Notes: generated by a model from the sequence alone, not told the origin. 64,000 nucleotides of DNA from Tragulus kanchil (GCA_022376925.1 JAIOJX010000004.1:5208001-5272000), one strand, 5' to 3'. Counted from the stretch's first letter, positions 11,413 through 23,154 are shown. Numbers and translations are program-made.

Positions 11413-11710
11413 ATATCTCACATCTTCTTTACCCATTTATCTGTTTTTGGACACTCAGGTTGCTTCCATACTTTGGCAGTTATAAATAATGCTGCTATGA
11501 ACACTGGGATGCATGTATTTTTCCTAATTTGTGTTTTTGGTTTTTTTCAGATACACACCCAGGAGTAGAATTCTTGAGTAATATGGTAGTTCTATCTGTA
11601 GTATTTTTGAGAAGCCTCCACATTATTTTCCATAGTGGCTGCACCAATTTACATTCCCATTAACAAATGTACAAGGACTCCCTTTCCCTCATGTCTTGCA
11701 TGAGTGCTTT
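11413..11710 (-). mobile_element. L1 ORF2 3' fragment, old
   Basis: Plus strand reads 'acccatttatctgtttttgg', 'aataatgctgctatgaacac' and 'agtggctgcaccaatttaca', the reverse complement of the L1 ORF2 C-terminal coding region. It is diverged and not open. Confidence 0.8.
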
Positions 11711-12065
11711 TGAGTTATAATGGCAGTGTTAAGTAGCTGCAACAGAGGCTGTATGGACTCAAAGGCTAAAATACCTGCTATCTGGCCCTTTAAGAAAAAG
11801 TTTGATAACCCCTGGTTTAAAGCATGTATCATGGGTTTACAGCATACATAAAAATAAATATATGGCAAAAATGGCTCAGAGATGGAAGGGAGGACTTGGT
11901 AGTATACTATTGTAAGGTTCTTATGCTACATTTGAAAGGGCACATTATTATTTGAATGTAATCCATGATTGATTAAAGATGTGATTATAAACCACTGGGC
12001 AACTACTAACGGAGGTGTACATAATAAGAACTACTCTTAACAAATCCTCAATCCAAGATAAAGCA
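11711..12065. other. No gene seen
   Basis: Unassigned. Duplication 4 starts inside it at 11876. Confidence 0.4.
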
Positions 12066-12079
12066 GAAAGAAGAAATAG

Positions 12080-12408
12080 GGCTTCCCTGGTGGTCCAGTG
12101 GGTAAGGACACCGCCTTGCAGTGCAAGGGGCGCCGGTTCGATCCCTGGCCTGGGAAGATCCCACGTGCCGCGGAGCGGCTGGACCGATGTGTCCAATTAC
12201 CAAGCCAGAGCTCTGGAGCCCATGTGCCCAGAGCCGGTGCTCTGCGACGACAGAGCCCACTGCGATGGGAAGCCCACACGGGCCAAAGAAAAAAGATGGA
12301 TGAAAATGGACAAATGAAAGACCAATAGAAGTGGCCCGCCTGCTCCTCTCCCTCCCCACGCCACCGGCACCAAAATAAATAAATAAATAAATCTTAAAAA
12401 AAAAAAAA
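12080..12408 (+). mobile_element. Young tRNA-derived SINE, long-tail type
   Basis: Starts 'ggcttccctggtggtccagt'. It has an intact Pol III B box (ggttcgatccc, near 12136) and a GC-rich body with many CpGs. The tail region runs 'gaccaatagaagtggcccgc' and then (aaat)n and A-rich sequence. It is flanked by a 14-bp duplication 'gaaagaagaaatag' (12066-12079 and 12409-12422). Intact CpGs and a perfect target-site duplication indicate youth. Copy at 13180-13508. Confidence 0.93.
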
Positions 12409-12660
12409 GAAAGAAGAAATAGCAAAGAACAGATTAAACAAATAGAAACCAATTAGCAAAATGTTATTAGTCCAACCATATCAACAATCACATTAAATAT
12501 AAATGCACAGGTAACGGATATAAAAGCAAGAGTCAACTAAATGCCCCCTACAAGAAGTCCACTTAAAATTAAGGGATAAAATGTGCTTCATGCAAACAGT
12601 AATTTAAAGAAATCTGGAGTGATTATATTAAAGATAAAGTAGACTCTGGAACAAGAAGCA

Positions 12661-12957
12661 TTGTCAGAGATAGACTTTTTTAAAAAAAAATTTCCCCTCA
12701 TCATACCTCTTTTTTATTTATATTTATTTTTCATCCATCTTTTATTCTTTGGCATGTGTGGGCCTCCCATTGCAGTGGCCTCTCTCACTGCAGAGCACTG
12801 GTTCTGGGTGCAAACGCTCTAGAGTGCTGGCTTGTAATTGGACACACCAGTCCAGCCACTCTGTGGCACATGGGATCTTCCCAGGCCAGGGACTGAACCA
12901 GTGCTCCTTGCACTGCAAGACAGACTCTTTAACCACTGGACCACCAGGAAGCCATTT
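12661..12957 (-). mobile_element. Young tRNA-derived SINE, short-tail type
   Basis: Reverse complement of the same family. The plus strand ends '..aaccactggaccaccagg'. The other side is T-rich with 'tttttcatccatctttta'. Copy at 13761-14055, where its insertion edge into L1 is intact. Confidence 0.9.
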
Positions 12958-14174
12958 TTTTTTTCAAAAATGCGGTCAGAGATGGAAGGGAGGACTTGGT
13001 AGTATACTATTGTAAGGTTCTTATGCTACATTTGAAAGGGCACATTATTATTTGAATGTAATCCATGATTGATTAAAGATGTGATTATAAACCACTGGGC
13101 AACTACTAACGGAGGTGTACATAATAAGAACTACTCTTAACAAATCCTCAATCCAAGATAAAGCAGAAAGAAGAAATAGGGCTTCCCTGGTGGTCCAGTG
13201 GGTAAGGACACCGCCTTGCAGTGCAAGGGGCGCCGGTTCGATCCCTGGCCTGGGAAGATCCCACGTGCCGCGGAGCGGCTGGACCGATGTGTCCAATTAC
13301 CAAGCCAGAGCTCTGGAGCCCATGTGCCCAGAGCCGGTGCTCTGCGACGACAGAGCCCACTGCGATGGGAAGCCCACACGGGCCAAAGAAAAAAGATGGA
13401 TGAAAATGGACAAATGAAAGACCAATAGAAGTGGCCCGCCTGCTCCTCTCCCTCCCCACGCCACCGGCACCAAAATAAATAAATAAATAAATCTTAAAAA
13501 AAAAAAAAGAAAGAAGAAATAGCAAAGAACAGATTAAACAAATAGAAACCAATTAGCAAAATGTTATTAGTCCAACCATATCAACAATCACATTAAATAT
13601 AAATGCACAGGTAACGGATATAAAAGCAAGAGTCAACTAAATGCCCCCTACAAGAAGTCCACTTAAAATTAAGGGATAAAATGTGCTTCATGCAAACAGT
13701 AATTTAAAGAAATCTGGAGTGATTATATTAAAGATAAAGTAGACTCTGGAACAAGAAGCATTGTCAGAGATAGACTTTTTTAAAAAAAAATTTCCCCTCA
13801 TCATACCTCTTTTTTATTTATATTTATTTTTCATCCATCTTTTATTCTTTGGCATGTGTGGGCCTCCCATTGCAGTGGCCTCTCTCACTGCAGAGCACTG
13901 GTTCTGGGTGCAAACGCTCTAGAGTGCTGGCTTGTAATTGGACACACCAGTCCAGCCACTCTGTGGCACATGGGATCTTCCCAGGCCAGGGACTGAACCA
14001 GTGCTCCTTGCACTGCAAGACAGACTCTTTAACCACTGGACCACCAGGAAAGCCCAGACGTAGACATTTTATAGTGATTAAGTGATCAATTCATCAAGAC
14101 AAAGATAAATGATATATATCTGCATGCATTGAACAACAAAGCTGAAAAATATATGATGCAAAAACTGATAAATC

Positions 14175-14422
14175 TGGGGCTTTCTTGGTGGTCCACTGGG
14201 TAAAGAGTCCGCCTTGCAGTGCAAGGGGCACCAGTTCAATCCCTGGCCCTGAAAGATCCCATGTGTCATGGAGCGGCTGGACCAGTGGGTCAAATTACCA
14301 GCTGGTGCTCTGCAATGGGAGAGGCCACTGCAATGTGAGGCCCACACAGGCCAAAGAATAAAGATGGATGAAAATAAATAAAAAAAAAACAATAAAAGAG
14401 GTCAAAAACTAGAAAAAAAACC
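14175..14422 (+). mobile_element. Young tRNA-derived SINE inserted in L1
   Basis: Begins 'tggggctttcttggtggtcc' and has an internal deletion in the body after 'gtcaaattaccagc'. It is flanked by 'ctgataaatc' (14165-14174 and 14423-14432), a duplication of L1 sequence. Confidence 0.9.
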
Positions 14423-14935
14423 CTGATAAATCCGAAAGAAGAAATAGACAAATTCACAAGTGTATTTGTAGACTTTAGTATTCTCCTCCACCCCAGTAAG
14501 GAATAGAATAGATGGAAAAGACCTGAGCAATACTATCAATCAACTTGGCCTACTTAACATTTATAGCATGTTACATCTAATGCCAGCAGAATATACACTG
14601 TTTTCAAGTGCACATCTTACACCAAGATAAACTGTATTTTGGGCCATAAAGCAAGCCCATGAATTCATTAAGTATTTAAATTATGCAAAAAAATTCTCTG
14701 ACAAATATGGAATTAAAGTAGAAATCAATAACAGAAAGATATCTGGAAACCTACCAAATGTTTGAAAATTTAACAACACATTTCTAAATAACCATGCATG
14801 AAAGAGAGTTGTAGTGATAATTAGAAAATATTTTGAATTAAATGAAAAGAACATGTCACAGCATGTTAAAACATGTGGGATGCCATTAAAGCAGGGTTTA
14901 TAACAGCACTGTCTAATAGCAATACAATGTAAGGA

Positions 14936-15245
14936 CTTCTCTGGTGGTTCAGTGGTAAAAAGTCCTGCCAATGCTGGAGACATGGGTTCAGTCCTGATCT
15001 GGGAAGATCCCACATGATGTGTATCAACTAAGCCCATGCACCACAGATATTGAATCTGTGCTCTAGAGCCTGGGATCTGAGACTACTGAGCTCATGTGCC
15101 ACAACTATTGAAGCCCACGGGCCCTAGAGCCATGCTCTGAAACAAGAGAAGCCACTGCAGTGCCAATCTTGTGCACCACAACTAGAGAGAAGCCCAAGCA
15201 ACAATGAAGACTCAGCACAGTCATAAATAAATTAATAAATAAAAT
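14936..15245 (+). mobile_element. CHR-2-type SINE, full length, old
   Basis: Has 'ggacttctctggtggttcag', 'gggttcagtcctgatctggg' and the long body with repeated 'ccacaactattgaagccc' phrases, ending '(aaat)n'. Diverged from the young family by about the whole 3' half. Confidence 0.88.
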
Positions 15246-15440
15246 CATTGTCATAAATGTGCAAGTCACATATGTAATTTAATTTGTCTAGTATCCACAT
15301 TGAAAGAAGCAAAAAGAAAACAGGTAGAATTAATTTTAAGCACTTTACCAAACATGATATATCCAAAATATTACTATTTCATGTATAGCAAAATAAAACT
15401 ATTAATGAGATATTTTACACTTTGAACTGTGCTATTGGAA

Positions 15441-15788
15441 AAGACTCTTAGAAGTCCCTTGGACTGCAAGGAGATTAAACCAGTCAATCCTAAAGGAAAT
15501 CAACCCTGAATATTCACTGGAAGGACAGATGCTGAATCTGAAGCTCTAATACTTTGGCCACCTGATACAAAGAGATGACTCACTGGAAAAGACCCTGATG
15601 CTGGGAAAAATAGAAGGCTGGGGGAGAAGAAAATGATAGAGGACGAGATGGTTGGATGGCATCACTGAGTCAATGAACATGAGTTTGAGTAAGCTCCGAG
15701 AGATGGTGAAGGACAGGGAAGCCTGGCATGCTGCAGTCCAAGGGGTCGCAAAGAGTCAGACATAACTAAGTGACTGGACTGAACTGAA
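15441..15788 (+). mobile_element. BovB LINE 3' end
   Basis: Encodes, with frameshifts, the BovB C-terminal course (…ILKEINPEYSLEGQ…FGHL…). It ends in the diagnostic 3' terminus 'gtcgcaaagagtcagacata' followed by 'ctggactgaactgaa'. The RTE-clade BovB family is abundant in ruminants. Confidence 0.92.
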
Positions 15789-16112
15789 GTTATACTTTTA
15801 TAATGAATTCTCAAAATCTGGTGCTTATTTTACACTATGGCACATTTAAATTCAGACTGATCACAGTTCAAATGCTTAATACCCATATATGACTACTGTA
15901 TTAATGCAGGCTTACAGGACACATTATGACATTAAATGCTTATATAAGAAGGTAAGTCTCTAATCAATGATCTAAGCTCCCGTGTCAAGAAAACAGAAAA
16001 TCCACCCAAAGTAAGCTGAAAGAAAGAAATTATACACATAAGATGAGAAATCCATGAAACTGAAAACAAATATAATCAATAAAACCACAAGTTTATTGTT
16101 TCAAAAAACATC
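15789..16112. other. Right half of the DNA element, then L1
   Basis: No gene. The stretch passes from the MER-like element into resumed L1 ORF2 at about 15935. Confidence 0.5.
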
Positions 16113-16690
16113 AATAAAAGTGATAGGACTTTCTCTGGTGGTCCAGTGGTTAAGAATCCACCTGCTGGGCTTCCCTGGTGGTCCAGTGGGTAAGGACACC
16201 GCCTTGCAGTGCAAGGGGCCTTGGTTTGATCCCTGGTCTGGGAAGATCCCACATGCCATGGAGCAGCTGGACCGATGTGTCCAACTACTGAACCTGAGCT
16301 CTGGAGCACATGCGCCCAGAGCCGGTGCTCTGCAGTGAGAGAGGCCACGGCGATGGGAGGCCCACACAGGCCAAAGAACAAAGACGGATGAAAATAGATA
16401 AATGAAAGACCAATAGAAGTGACCAAAATAAAAAAAAAAAGAATCCACCTGCTAATGAAGGGTACACAGGTTCAAAGGGGATCCTTGGTCTGAACAGATC
16501 CCACATGTCGCAGAGCAACCAAGCCCCTGTGCCACAACTACTGAGCCTGTGTTCTGGGACTACTGAAGCCCGAGCTCCTAGAGCCTGTGTTCTGCAACAA
16601 GGATAGCCCCCATTTGCTGCAACTAGAGAGAAAGCTGGTGTGCAGCAATAAAGACCCAGCAAGGCCAAAAATAACTAATTAATTAATTTA
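16113..16690 (+). mobile_element. CHR-2 SINE interrupted by a younger SINE
   Basis: The left part (16125-16166) and right part (16454-16690) are one CHR-2 SINE: 'tttctctggtggtccagtgg' then, past the insert, 'ccacaactactgagcctgtg'. The break is a clean target-site duplication. Confidence 0.9.
16167..16438 (+). mobile_element. Young tRNA-derived SINE inside the CHR-2 SINE
   Basis: Flanked by 'aagaatccacctgct' at 16152-16166 and 16439-16453, a 15-bp exact duplication of CHR-2 sequence. This shows the order of activity: CHR-2 first, this family later. Confidence 0.93.
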
Positions 16691-16715
16691 AAAAATAAAA
16701 TTGATAAAGCTCTAT

Positions 16716-18051
16716 CCATGTTTGCACACAATTCCAGAAACTTCAGAGATTGTTGTCTAGGCTCTCAGATTAAGCCTTTTAAAAGCGAGAGTTCAGTGCT
16801 GAATTTAGTTTCCGTCTTGCTCTAGAACTTTCATTGTTTCAGTGCTTGAAGATATTATGATCATTTCTCTAAGTTGACTAATGTAAAATCTGATTCTCCT
16901 GATTTCTCACAGTTACCCTTACCTGGGAACGTCTGTGTCATCTGTGTTTTCTTTCTGTGTATATCTGTTGCTAATAACCCCCGACTCATCAGTTCTCTCT
17001 TCTTTTGGTTCAGAACCCCATCTTTAATTTGCAGTACCTCTCTCACTGTATGGGTGTCTTGGTGGCATTGTCAGTCAGAATGCCCTAGTCTTCCTTGCCC
17101 AGTAATGAGCATGTGTGAATGAACTCTCTGTTCCACAGAACCTGCATCTTAAGCAGAGAGCCCAAGGAAAGAAAACAGGTGAAGGTAATTTATTTTAGAG
17201 ACAGAGCCTTTACAGTCCTCTGACCTCAATCATGGGCTCCACACTAACTTCTGACTTTTTAAAGATCTGCTTCTTTGACTCTGTAAGGTACCCTCAAAAC
17301 ACTCTGTTTTAGTTTAAGTTGGTCAGAGCTGTATTCTGTTGCTTGACACCAAACAGCCTAATTGATGAGGTCTTAGGTTCTCTGCCTGGAATTTCCCTAG
17401 GAAGATCCTGGTGGCCTGACTGGGGCCTGGTGGAAAGACAGCAGAGAAACAAGGCTGTCTGCCTTTTGCGCACATGTCAGACAGATCATGGCAGTGCGAA
17501 CATGCAGGTCTACCACAAAGGTCCAGTGCCTCGGTATCCGAGAAACAGAGAAGTGCGTGATGATCTGCAAGAAGACACAGAACTGCAGGGCGTAGGTGGG
17601 GTAAATATCATCCAAGGAGGGCAGCCTGACAGACTCTACAACCTATAAAGGCAAAAGGAATCAGGGAAGATCCATTTGCAGATACCAGCAGCCCTTGGAG
17701 GACCTACTGAGGAAGAGTAGGGAAACCAGAACCTGAGGAGGAAACTGGGAATTGCCAAAATTGCCTTGAATAATCCATTAAACACCTTGAAATACAGCAA
17801 TGCGTTTAGCAGTCATATAGTAGAAAATACACACACCTACCTCTAGGCACAAGTCTCACTCTGTGAAGGGCATGAAGGGACCAAGACCTAACAGATAGGA
17901 TGTGTGTCCACATCTCCCACCTCAGCTCCTTCAGATGAACATCTATTCAGTGAGTGTGGCAAAAGGTGAAACTGCCTGCGTCTCAAAAATAGCTCCTCAT
18001 AATTCTGCATCTCTCATAATTGAATCAGCATGAGATCAGAGAATGTACTAT
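16716..18051. other. No gene recognised
   Basis: Single-copy sequence. A 109-codon frame at 17319-17648 has no recognisable domain, and part of it ('gttgcttgacaccaaacagcct') resembles old LTR or MER sequence. I make no functional call. Confidence 0.4.
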
Positions 18052-18190
18052 GTGTACACTGGAAAATACAGACTGAGTTTCAGGAGTGTGAATTCTAACT
18101 CAGCCCCTACCACTATCTAGATGACTATTTCTCTGAACTTAATTTGCCCCATTTTAAAATTAGGATATACTTTGTATGTGCTAAAAAGTA
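18052..18190 (-). repeat. MIR SINE fragment
   Basis: 'ctaactcagcccctaccact' followed by 'tctgaacttaatttgcccca' resembles reverse-complement MIR. Confidence 0.5.
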
Positions 18191-18910
18191 GCTGCTGGAA
18201 ATGATGGTCATTGAAAGTCTATGATCATGAAGTGCTCACCACATGGAACTCATTTTTATTAAGAATAGAAATATATATTGCTTCTTAGTAGACACAAGTC
18301 AGAGAAAAGGACTATGTTACTGTAATATTTTTTAAAAAAAACTTTTAATAATATCTCACTGCCTACAGGAAAGAGTTCCAAACTTGAGTCTGAGATTCAA
18401 AGCCCCTTCTACTTAAAGTTTAAATTCCCACTAAGCTCCCAATAGTCCCTCCCTTTGTTTCCACCCCATGTGCTATACACTGTAACCAGACCAGGCAATT
18501 AGAGGCATTCCCTGAGTATGAGATACACTTCACACCTTTTCCTCCATTTGTAACCTGTCACACCCCTGCTATGGTTCAAGTCTCAGAGGCTTCTGTGATG
18601 CCTGTTTCCTGGATTAATTCAGGATTAATTCTCCTTTTGAGAACTCATCTAAGGAGCAAGTCAAGAGAATAGTATTTATTGAATACTTATTATTCTCTCT
18701 TCTCCTTCTTATTAACACCGAGTATGAATTACTTAGAAAACTAAGGTCAAGTGATGATTTATATATTAGATTAAGAATGTGGATTTCTGTTCTTTAGGGT
18801 CATTAACTTAGTGTAGCCAAAAATCAATTAGGGGGTCATACACAAGAAGACATATCTTGGCTTAGATTTTCCTTTTTTTAAGAAAGAGGAATGACGTGTA
18901 TGGGGTTGCA
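18191..18910. other. No gene seen
   Basis: AT-rich unassigned sequence. Confidence 0.4.
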
Positions 18911-21026
18911 TCAATAGGGGTCTGGTTCTCTCCATGGTGCAGTTTTCTGGCATCTCTTTTCTATGCAGAAAACATCTTTGTCCTCTCCCCTGTTGAGGGG
19001 AAGCCAGCCACACCCTGTACATCATCCTTCTGTCTCTGGGGCCTGGACTAACTCACTGGCAGTTGGGGAAATTGAGGGTGATGGTCACCTGGATGATGGC
19101 CCCAGACTTGAGGCGGTCTGAGGCCCAGAGCCTTCTGTATACTGTAGCAATCACCAACGTCCCCCCAAATAGTGTGAGTGGAAACGGTGTGGTCCCATAT
19201 CTTATTTTTCAAAGGCAAAACCTGTGAAAGGAAGGACCATAATTACTCAGTGGTCCCCATTTATGTAGAGACCCCATTTAACCACTGTTAATCATTATAA
19301 ATTCATTCATTTCAGCCATCAAAAGGCTTGACAGAGAAAAACAAACAAAATCAGGTTCCCTGATTGTCTAGTGGTCAGGATTCTGAGCTTTCATTACTGT
19401 GGCCCAGATTCAATCCTTGGTCAGGGAACTCAGATCCTGAACACCTCAGATGCAGTCAAAAAAGGAAAGAAGGAAGAAAAGCCAAATTCCAGTACATGAC
19501 ATGGATAGGTTTAAGAAGTTACTGAACTACAATAGCAATTACTAAGAAGGCCTTAGGGGTCTTCTAGTCCAGTCACCCATAGTTGAGTACCTTTCCACGC
19601 TCAGCAAAGATTCTACTTCTGAGCATCTTTGTGGCCCACGGATTATGATAATGATGATGATGACAGCTGTTACAGAAAATTACTGGTAAAGAGTGTTAAT
19701 ATAAGCTGGGGTTTTTACTGGAGCTGTGCTTCTGACTCAGACCACCTGGGGGAGCACCGTCCCTAATTTTAGGTCTGGAAAGTGACCTAACAGCGCAGGT
19801 GTTCAGCCTGAAGTTGATTTTGGACTTTTCCCTAAGGGGAGAGGGGAGAGGCTCTTACACACCAGAATATTCAGCACATTCAGTCTGAGAGATGGAAAAG
19901 GAATGCAGACTGCACTATCACCAGGTCTGAAGAAACCTGTTTCCTTACTATGTATGAGTTAGTTTTCAAAATCAATAAGGGGTCTGGTTCTCTCCATGGT
20001 GCAGTTTTCTGGCATCTCTTTTCTATGCAGAAAACATCTTTGTCCTCTCCCCTGTTGAGGGGAAGCCAGCCACACCCTGTACATCATCCTTCTGTCTCTG
20101 GGGCCTGGACTAACTCACTGGCAGTTGGGGAAATTGAGGGTGATGGTCACCTGGATGATGGCCCCAGACTTGAGGCGGTCTGAGGCCCAGAGCCTTCTGT
20201 ATACTGTAGCAATCACCAACGTCCCCCCAAATAGTGTGAGTGGAAACGGTGTGGTCCCATATCTTATTTTTCAAAGGCAAAACCTGTGAAAGGAAGGACC
20301 ATAATTACTCAGTGGTCCCCATTTATGTAGAGACCCCATTTAACCACTGTTAATCATTATAAATTCATTCATTTCAGCCATCAAAAGGCTTGACAGAGAA
20401 AAACAAACAAAATCAGGTTCCCTGATTGTCTAGTGGTCAGGATTCTGAGCTTTCATTACTGTGGCCCAGATTCAATCCTTGGTCAGGGAACTCAGATCCT
20501 GAACACCTCAGATGCAGTCAAAAAAGGAAAGAAGGAAGAAAAGCCAAATTCCAGTACATGACATGGATAGGTTTAAGAAGTTACTGAACTACAATAGCAA
20601 TTACTAAGAAGGCCTTAGGGGTCTTCTAGTCCAGTCACCCATAGTTGAGTACCTTTCCACGCTCAGCAAAGATTCTACTTCTGAGCATCTTTGTGGCCCA
20701 CGGATTATGATAATGATGATGATGACAGCTGTTACAGAAAATTACTGGTAAAGAGTGTTAATATAAGCTGGGGTTTTTACTGGAGCTGTGCTTCTGACTC
20801 AGACCACCTGGGGGAGCACCGTCCCTAATTTTAGGTCTGGAAAGTGACCTAACAGCGCAGGTGTTCAGCCTGAAGTTGATTTTGGACTTTTCCCTAAGGG
20901 GAGAGGGGAGAGGCTCTTACACACCAGAATATTCAGCACATTCAGTCTGAGAGATGGAAAAGGAATGCAGACTGCACTATCACCAGGTCTGAAGAAACCT
21001 GTTTCCTTACTATGTATGAGTTAGTT
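18911..21026. repeat. Tandem direct duplication 5 (offset 1062 bp, 7-bp linker)
   Basis: 18911-19964 matches 19972-21026 with one single-base indel at the left edge. Linker 19965-19971. The unit contains a short CHR SINE and otherwise unassigned sequence with a small (gat)n run near 19650. Confidence 0.97.
19352..19470 (+). mobile_element. CHR-type SINE, short and diverged
   Basis: 'ggttccctgattgtctagtg' and 'attcaatccttggtcaggga', then an A-rich tail 'aaaaaaggaaagaagg'. Copy at 20414-20532. Confidence 0.75.
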
Positions 21027-21336
21027 GTCTGGAAAACTAGGTGTTCATCCTTTTCTCCAGCTGCAGCTGTAGCATATGATGTTTAATAGGTTGTTTAAAT
21101 AGGTTGATTTTAGATTTCTCCATTTTACAGATGGATAAAATAAGGCCCACTTGAAGAGAGGTTTAATGTCCCATATCTTTCTGTCAGATATTTTTCTCTG
21201 GCATGTTAGAGGACGAGGGAGCTGGATGGCCAGAGATGCTCAGCCCTCTCAATGGATGCCTTCACTTTACAGATGCGGAGCATGAGGCTCAGAAAGACTA
21301 TCAGTGATCATATTAAAAAGGTTTCTCATCTAATAC
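21027..21336. other. MIR-like scraps, no gene
   Basis: Two short MIR-like phrases ('ccattttacagatggataaa' near 21119 and 'actttacagatgcggagcat' near 21262). Confidence 0.4.
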
Positions 21337-21485
21337 TGATAATGTGAGCAGCTAACATTTCTTAGGTCTATATGATGGGTCAGGCAATGTGAAAAGTGCT
21401 TTAAATGAACTGTTTAATTCTCACAACAATCCTACAAAGTAGGGGTTACTATCTTTATTTTAAGGATAAGAAAATCGAGACTGAC
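21337..21485 (+). repeat. MIR SINE
   Basis: 'taattctcacaacaatccta' and 'gtaggggttactatctttat' are standard MIR core phrases. Confidence 0.8.
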
Positions 21486-21644
21486 TTGGGGCCTCTCTTG
21501 CTTTAGTTTCTCCATCCATAAAATGAGGAAGCTGAACTGAAATAGCATGTCTGGAACTTAAGTCTTTTATCATATCTGTGCTATATTATTTTTCTCATCA
21601 AGTCAATAATTAAAAAAATTTTTTTTTTAGGATGAGAGAAATGT

Positions 21645-21925
21645 ATGTGATTTTTTTAAAAAAAATTTCATCATGCCTCTTTTTTAAAAAAAATATTTAT
21701 TTTCATCCATCTTTTATTTTGCATGTGTGGGCCTCCCATTGCAGCGGCCACTCTTGTTGCAGAGCACTGGCTCTGGACACATGTACTCGAGAGCACTGGC
21801 TCGTAACTGGACACACTGGTCCAGCCACTCTGCAGCACATGGGATCTTCCTGGGCCAGGGACTGAACCGGTGTCGCTTGCACTGCAAGGCAGTCTCTCTA
21901 CCCACTGGACCACCAGGGAAGTCCA
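21645..21925 (-). mobile_element. Young tRNA-derived SINE
   Basis: Reverse orientation: T-rich side with 'tttcatccatcttttatttt', body with 'ccactctgcagcacatggga', end 'ctggaccaccagggaagtcc'. CpG-poorer than the 12.1-kb copy. Confidence 0.9.
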
Positions 21926-21958
21926 ATAATTTAAATTTTAACAAGAAGCATTATAGTG

Positions 21959-22116
21959 CAATTCTATAGAACATATAACATGGATGGAACATGTTAACCA
22001 AAATACATAATTAAGGAAGTAAACAGGGGCTTCCCTGTAATTCTATAGAACATATAACATGGATGGAACGTATTAACACAAATACACAATTAAGGAAGTA
22101 AACAGGCTTCCCTGGT
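21959..22116. repeat. Local ~79-bp tandem duplication across a SINE boundary
   Basis: 'attctatagaacatataaca' occurs at about 21961 and again at about 22040. Both copies run into 'ggaagtaaacagg' and the first bases of a SINE (gcttccctg). The copies differ at several bases, unlike the 1.1-kb duplications. Confidence 0.85.
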
Positions 22117-22345
22117 GGTCTAGTGGGTAGACTAGTGGCCTGGGAAGATCCCACATGCTGTGGAACAGCTGGACTGATGTGTCCAATTGTGAACCAGTAT
22201 TTTGGAGTGCATGCGCCCAGAGCTGGTGCTCTGTGACAGGAGAGGCCACTGGGATGGGAGGCCCACACAGGCCAAAGAACAAAGATGGATGAAAATAAAT
22301 GGATTTAAAAAAATCAATAAAAGAGGCCAAAACATTTAAAAAAAA
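22103..22345 (+). mobile_element. Young-family SINE, internally deleted
   Basis: 'cttccctggtggtctagtgg' passes directly to 'actagtggcctgggaagatc', so the B-box region is lost by deletion. The rest follows the family consensus to an A-tail. Confidence 0.85.
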
Positions 22346-22359
22346 AAAAAAAAAAAGAC

Positions 22360-22455
22360 TCCACAGAACTTCCACTGAAGGGGGCATGGGTTTGATCCCT
22401 GGTTGGAGAATTAAGATCCCACATGGACATGGTATGGCCAAATAATAAACAAAAC
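22360..22455 (+). mobile_element. CHR SINE remnant
   Basis: 'gggcatgggtttgatccctg' and 'taagatcccacatggacatg'. Confidence 0.55.
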
Positions 22456-22555
22456 CAATTTTTTTTTTAAGGGGGGCTTCCAGGTGCAGCCCTATCTCTG
22501 ACATAGGGCCCTGGAGGCTGATGAGGCCTGACACTAAATAACAGTGTTCTTCAAG

Positions 22556-22925
22556 AGACACCAGCCATACAAATACAATATATTAACACATATATATGGA
22601 ATCTAGTAGGATGGTGATGATGGCACATGCAGTGAAGTGACGGAAAGACAGACATGGATAGTGGACATATGGACATTATGGGGAAGGAACAGAGGGTGGG
22701 AGGCGTAAAGGAAGTAGCATGAAGGCCTGCACTATCGTAAGTGAAGAAAATAGCTCTAGTCATTGCTCTGTGAGAAAAGGGGATCCTTCAGGGGTGCTGT
22801 GTGATGGTCGGGGGGGGTGGGATGGGGGGGATATACATATGACTAATCTGGGAACATGCATATCTGTAAACAACAAAACTCTGTAAAAGTTAAAAGTAAA
22901 ATAAAAGTTTTTTTTTAAAAAAAAC
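22556..22925 (+). mobile_element. L1 3' end (3' UTR), 5'-truncated
   Basis: Same 3' UTR as the L1s at 34.8 and 60.5 kb: 'atatggaatctagtaggatg', 'gggaggcgtaaaggaagtag', a G-rich run, 'caacaaaactctgtaaaagt', then an A/T-rich tail. Confidence 0.88.
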
Positions 22926-23154
22926 AGAGACAGTAGCCATGAAAGGAGCACCACTAAGAGTCCACTGTCAATAAGACGACTTCCAGGTAATTTACAACAA
23001 ATGGGACTCTAGGAGCATCCAAAGGCTCTTCATTCTTTCTGGGAATGGGGAGCTACTTTCACAGCCAGGAACCTGGATGACCTCCTCCTGTGGGGTTTCT
23101 GTTGCTGCTCAGACAGGGGGTCCTCAGGAGACACAGGCTATCTGTATCACACAC

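Larger units (their letters stand above)
11876..14050. repeat. Tandem direct duplication 4 (offset 1100 bp, 25-bp linker)
   Basis: 11876-12950 matches 12976-14050. The linker 12951-12975 is T- and A-rich. The unit contains two young SINEs in opposite orientation, so both appear twice. Confidence 0.98.
14904..15930. mobile_element. MER-type DNA-transposon-like element, split by a SINE and a BovB end
   Basis: 'cagcactgtctaatagcaat' at the left and 'tactgtattaatgcaggct' at the right are imperfect inverted ends. The interior ('tatccaaaatattactattt', 'taatgagatattttacac') matches a repeat pattern I know from mammalian genomes but cannot name with certainty. L1 ORF2 homology stops on one side and resumes on the other. 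Confidence 0.5.
12423..16715 (+). mobile_element. Old L1 ORF2 segment, fragmented by nested insertions
   Basis: L1 ORF2-like DNA appears in order. Pieces are 12423-12660 ('aaccatatcaacaatcacat'), 14056-14174 ('aacaacaaagctgaaaaata', 'caaaaactgataaatc'), 14433-14900 ('ttgggccataaagcaagccc', 'gaattaaagtagaaatcaat'), 15935-16112 ('tcaatgatctaagctcc', 'aacatcaataaaagtgat') and 16690-16715 ('aaaattgataaagctc'). The pieces are separated by SINEs, a DNA-transposon-like element, a BovB end and duplication 4. Many disablements; no function. Confidence 0.85.

Noticed and set aside
12037..12452. Clusters of overlapping 60-134-codon frames on both strands in the SINEs
   Set aside because: They recur in every copy of the young SINE and reflect its GC-rich, stop-poor body, not coding.
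17319..17648. 109-codon frame
   Set aside because: No recognisable domain, no splice or promoter context, and part resembles old repeat sequence.
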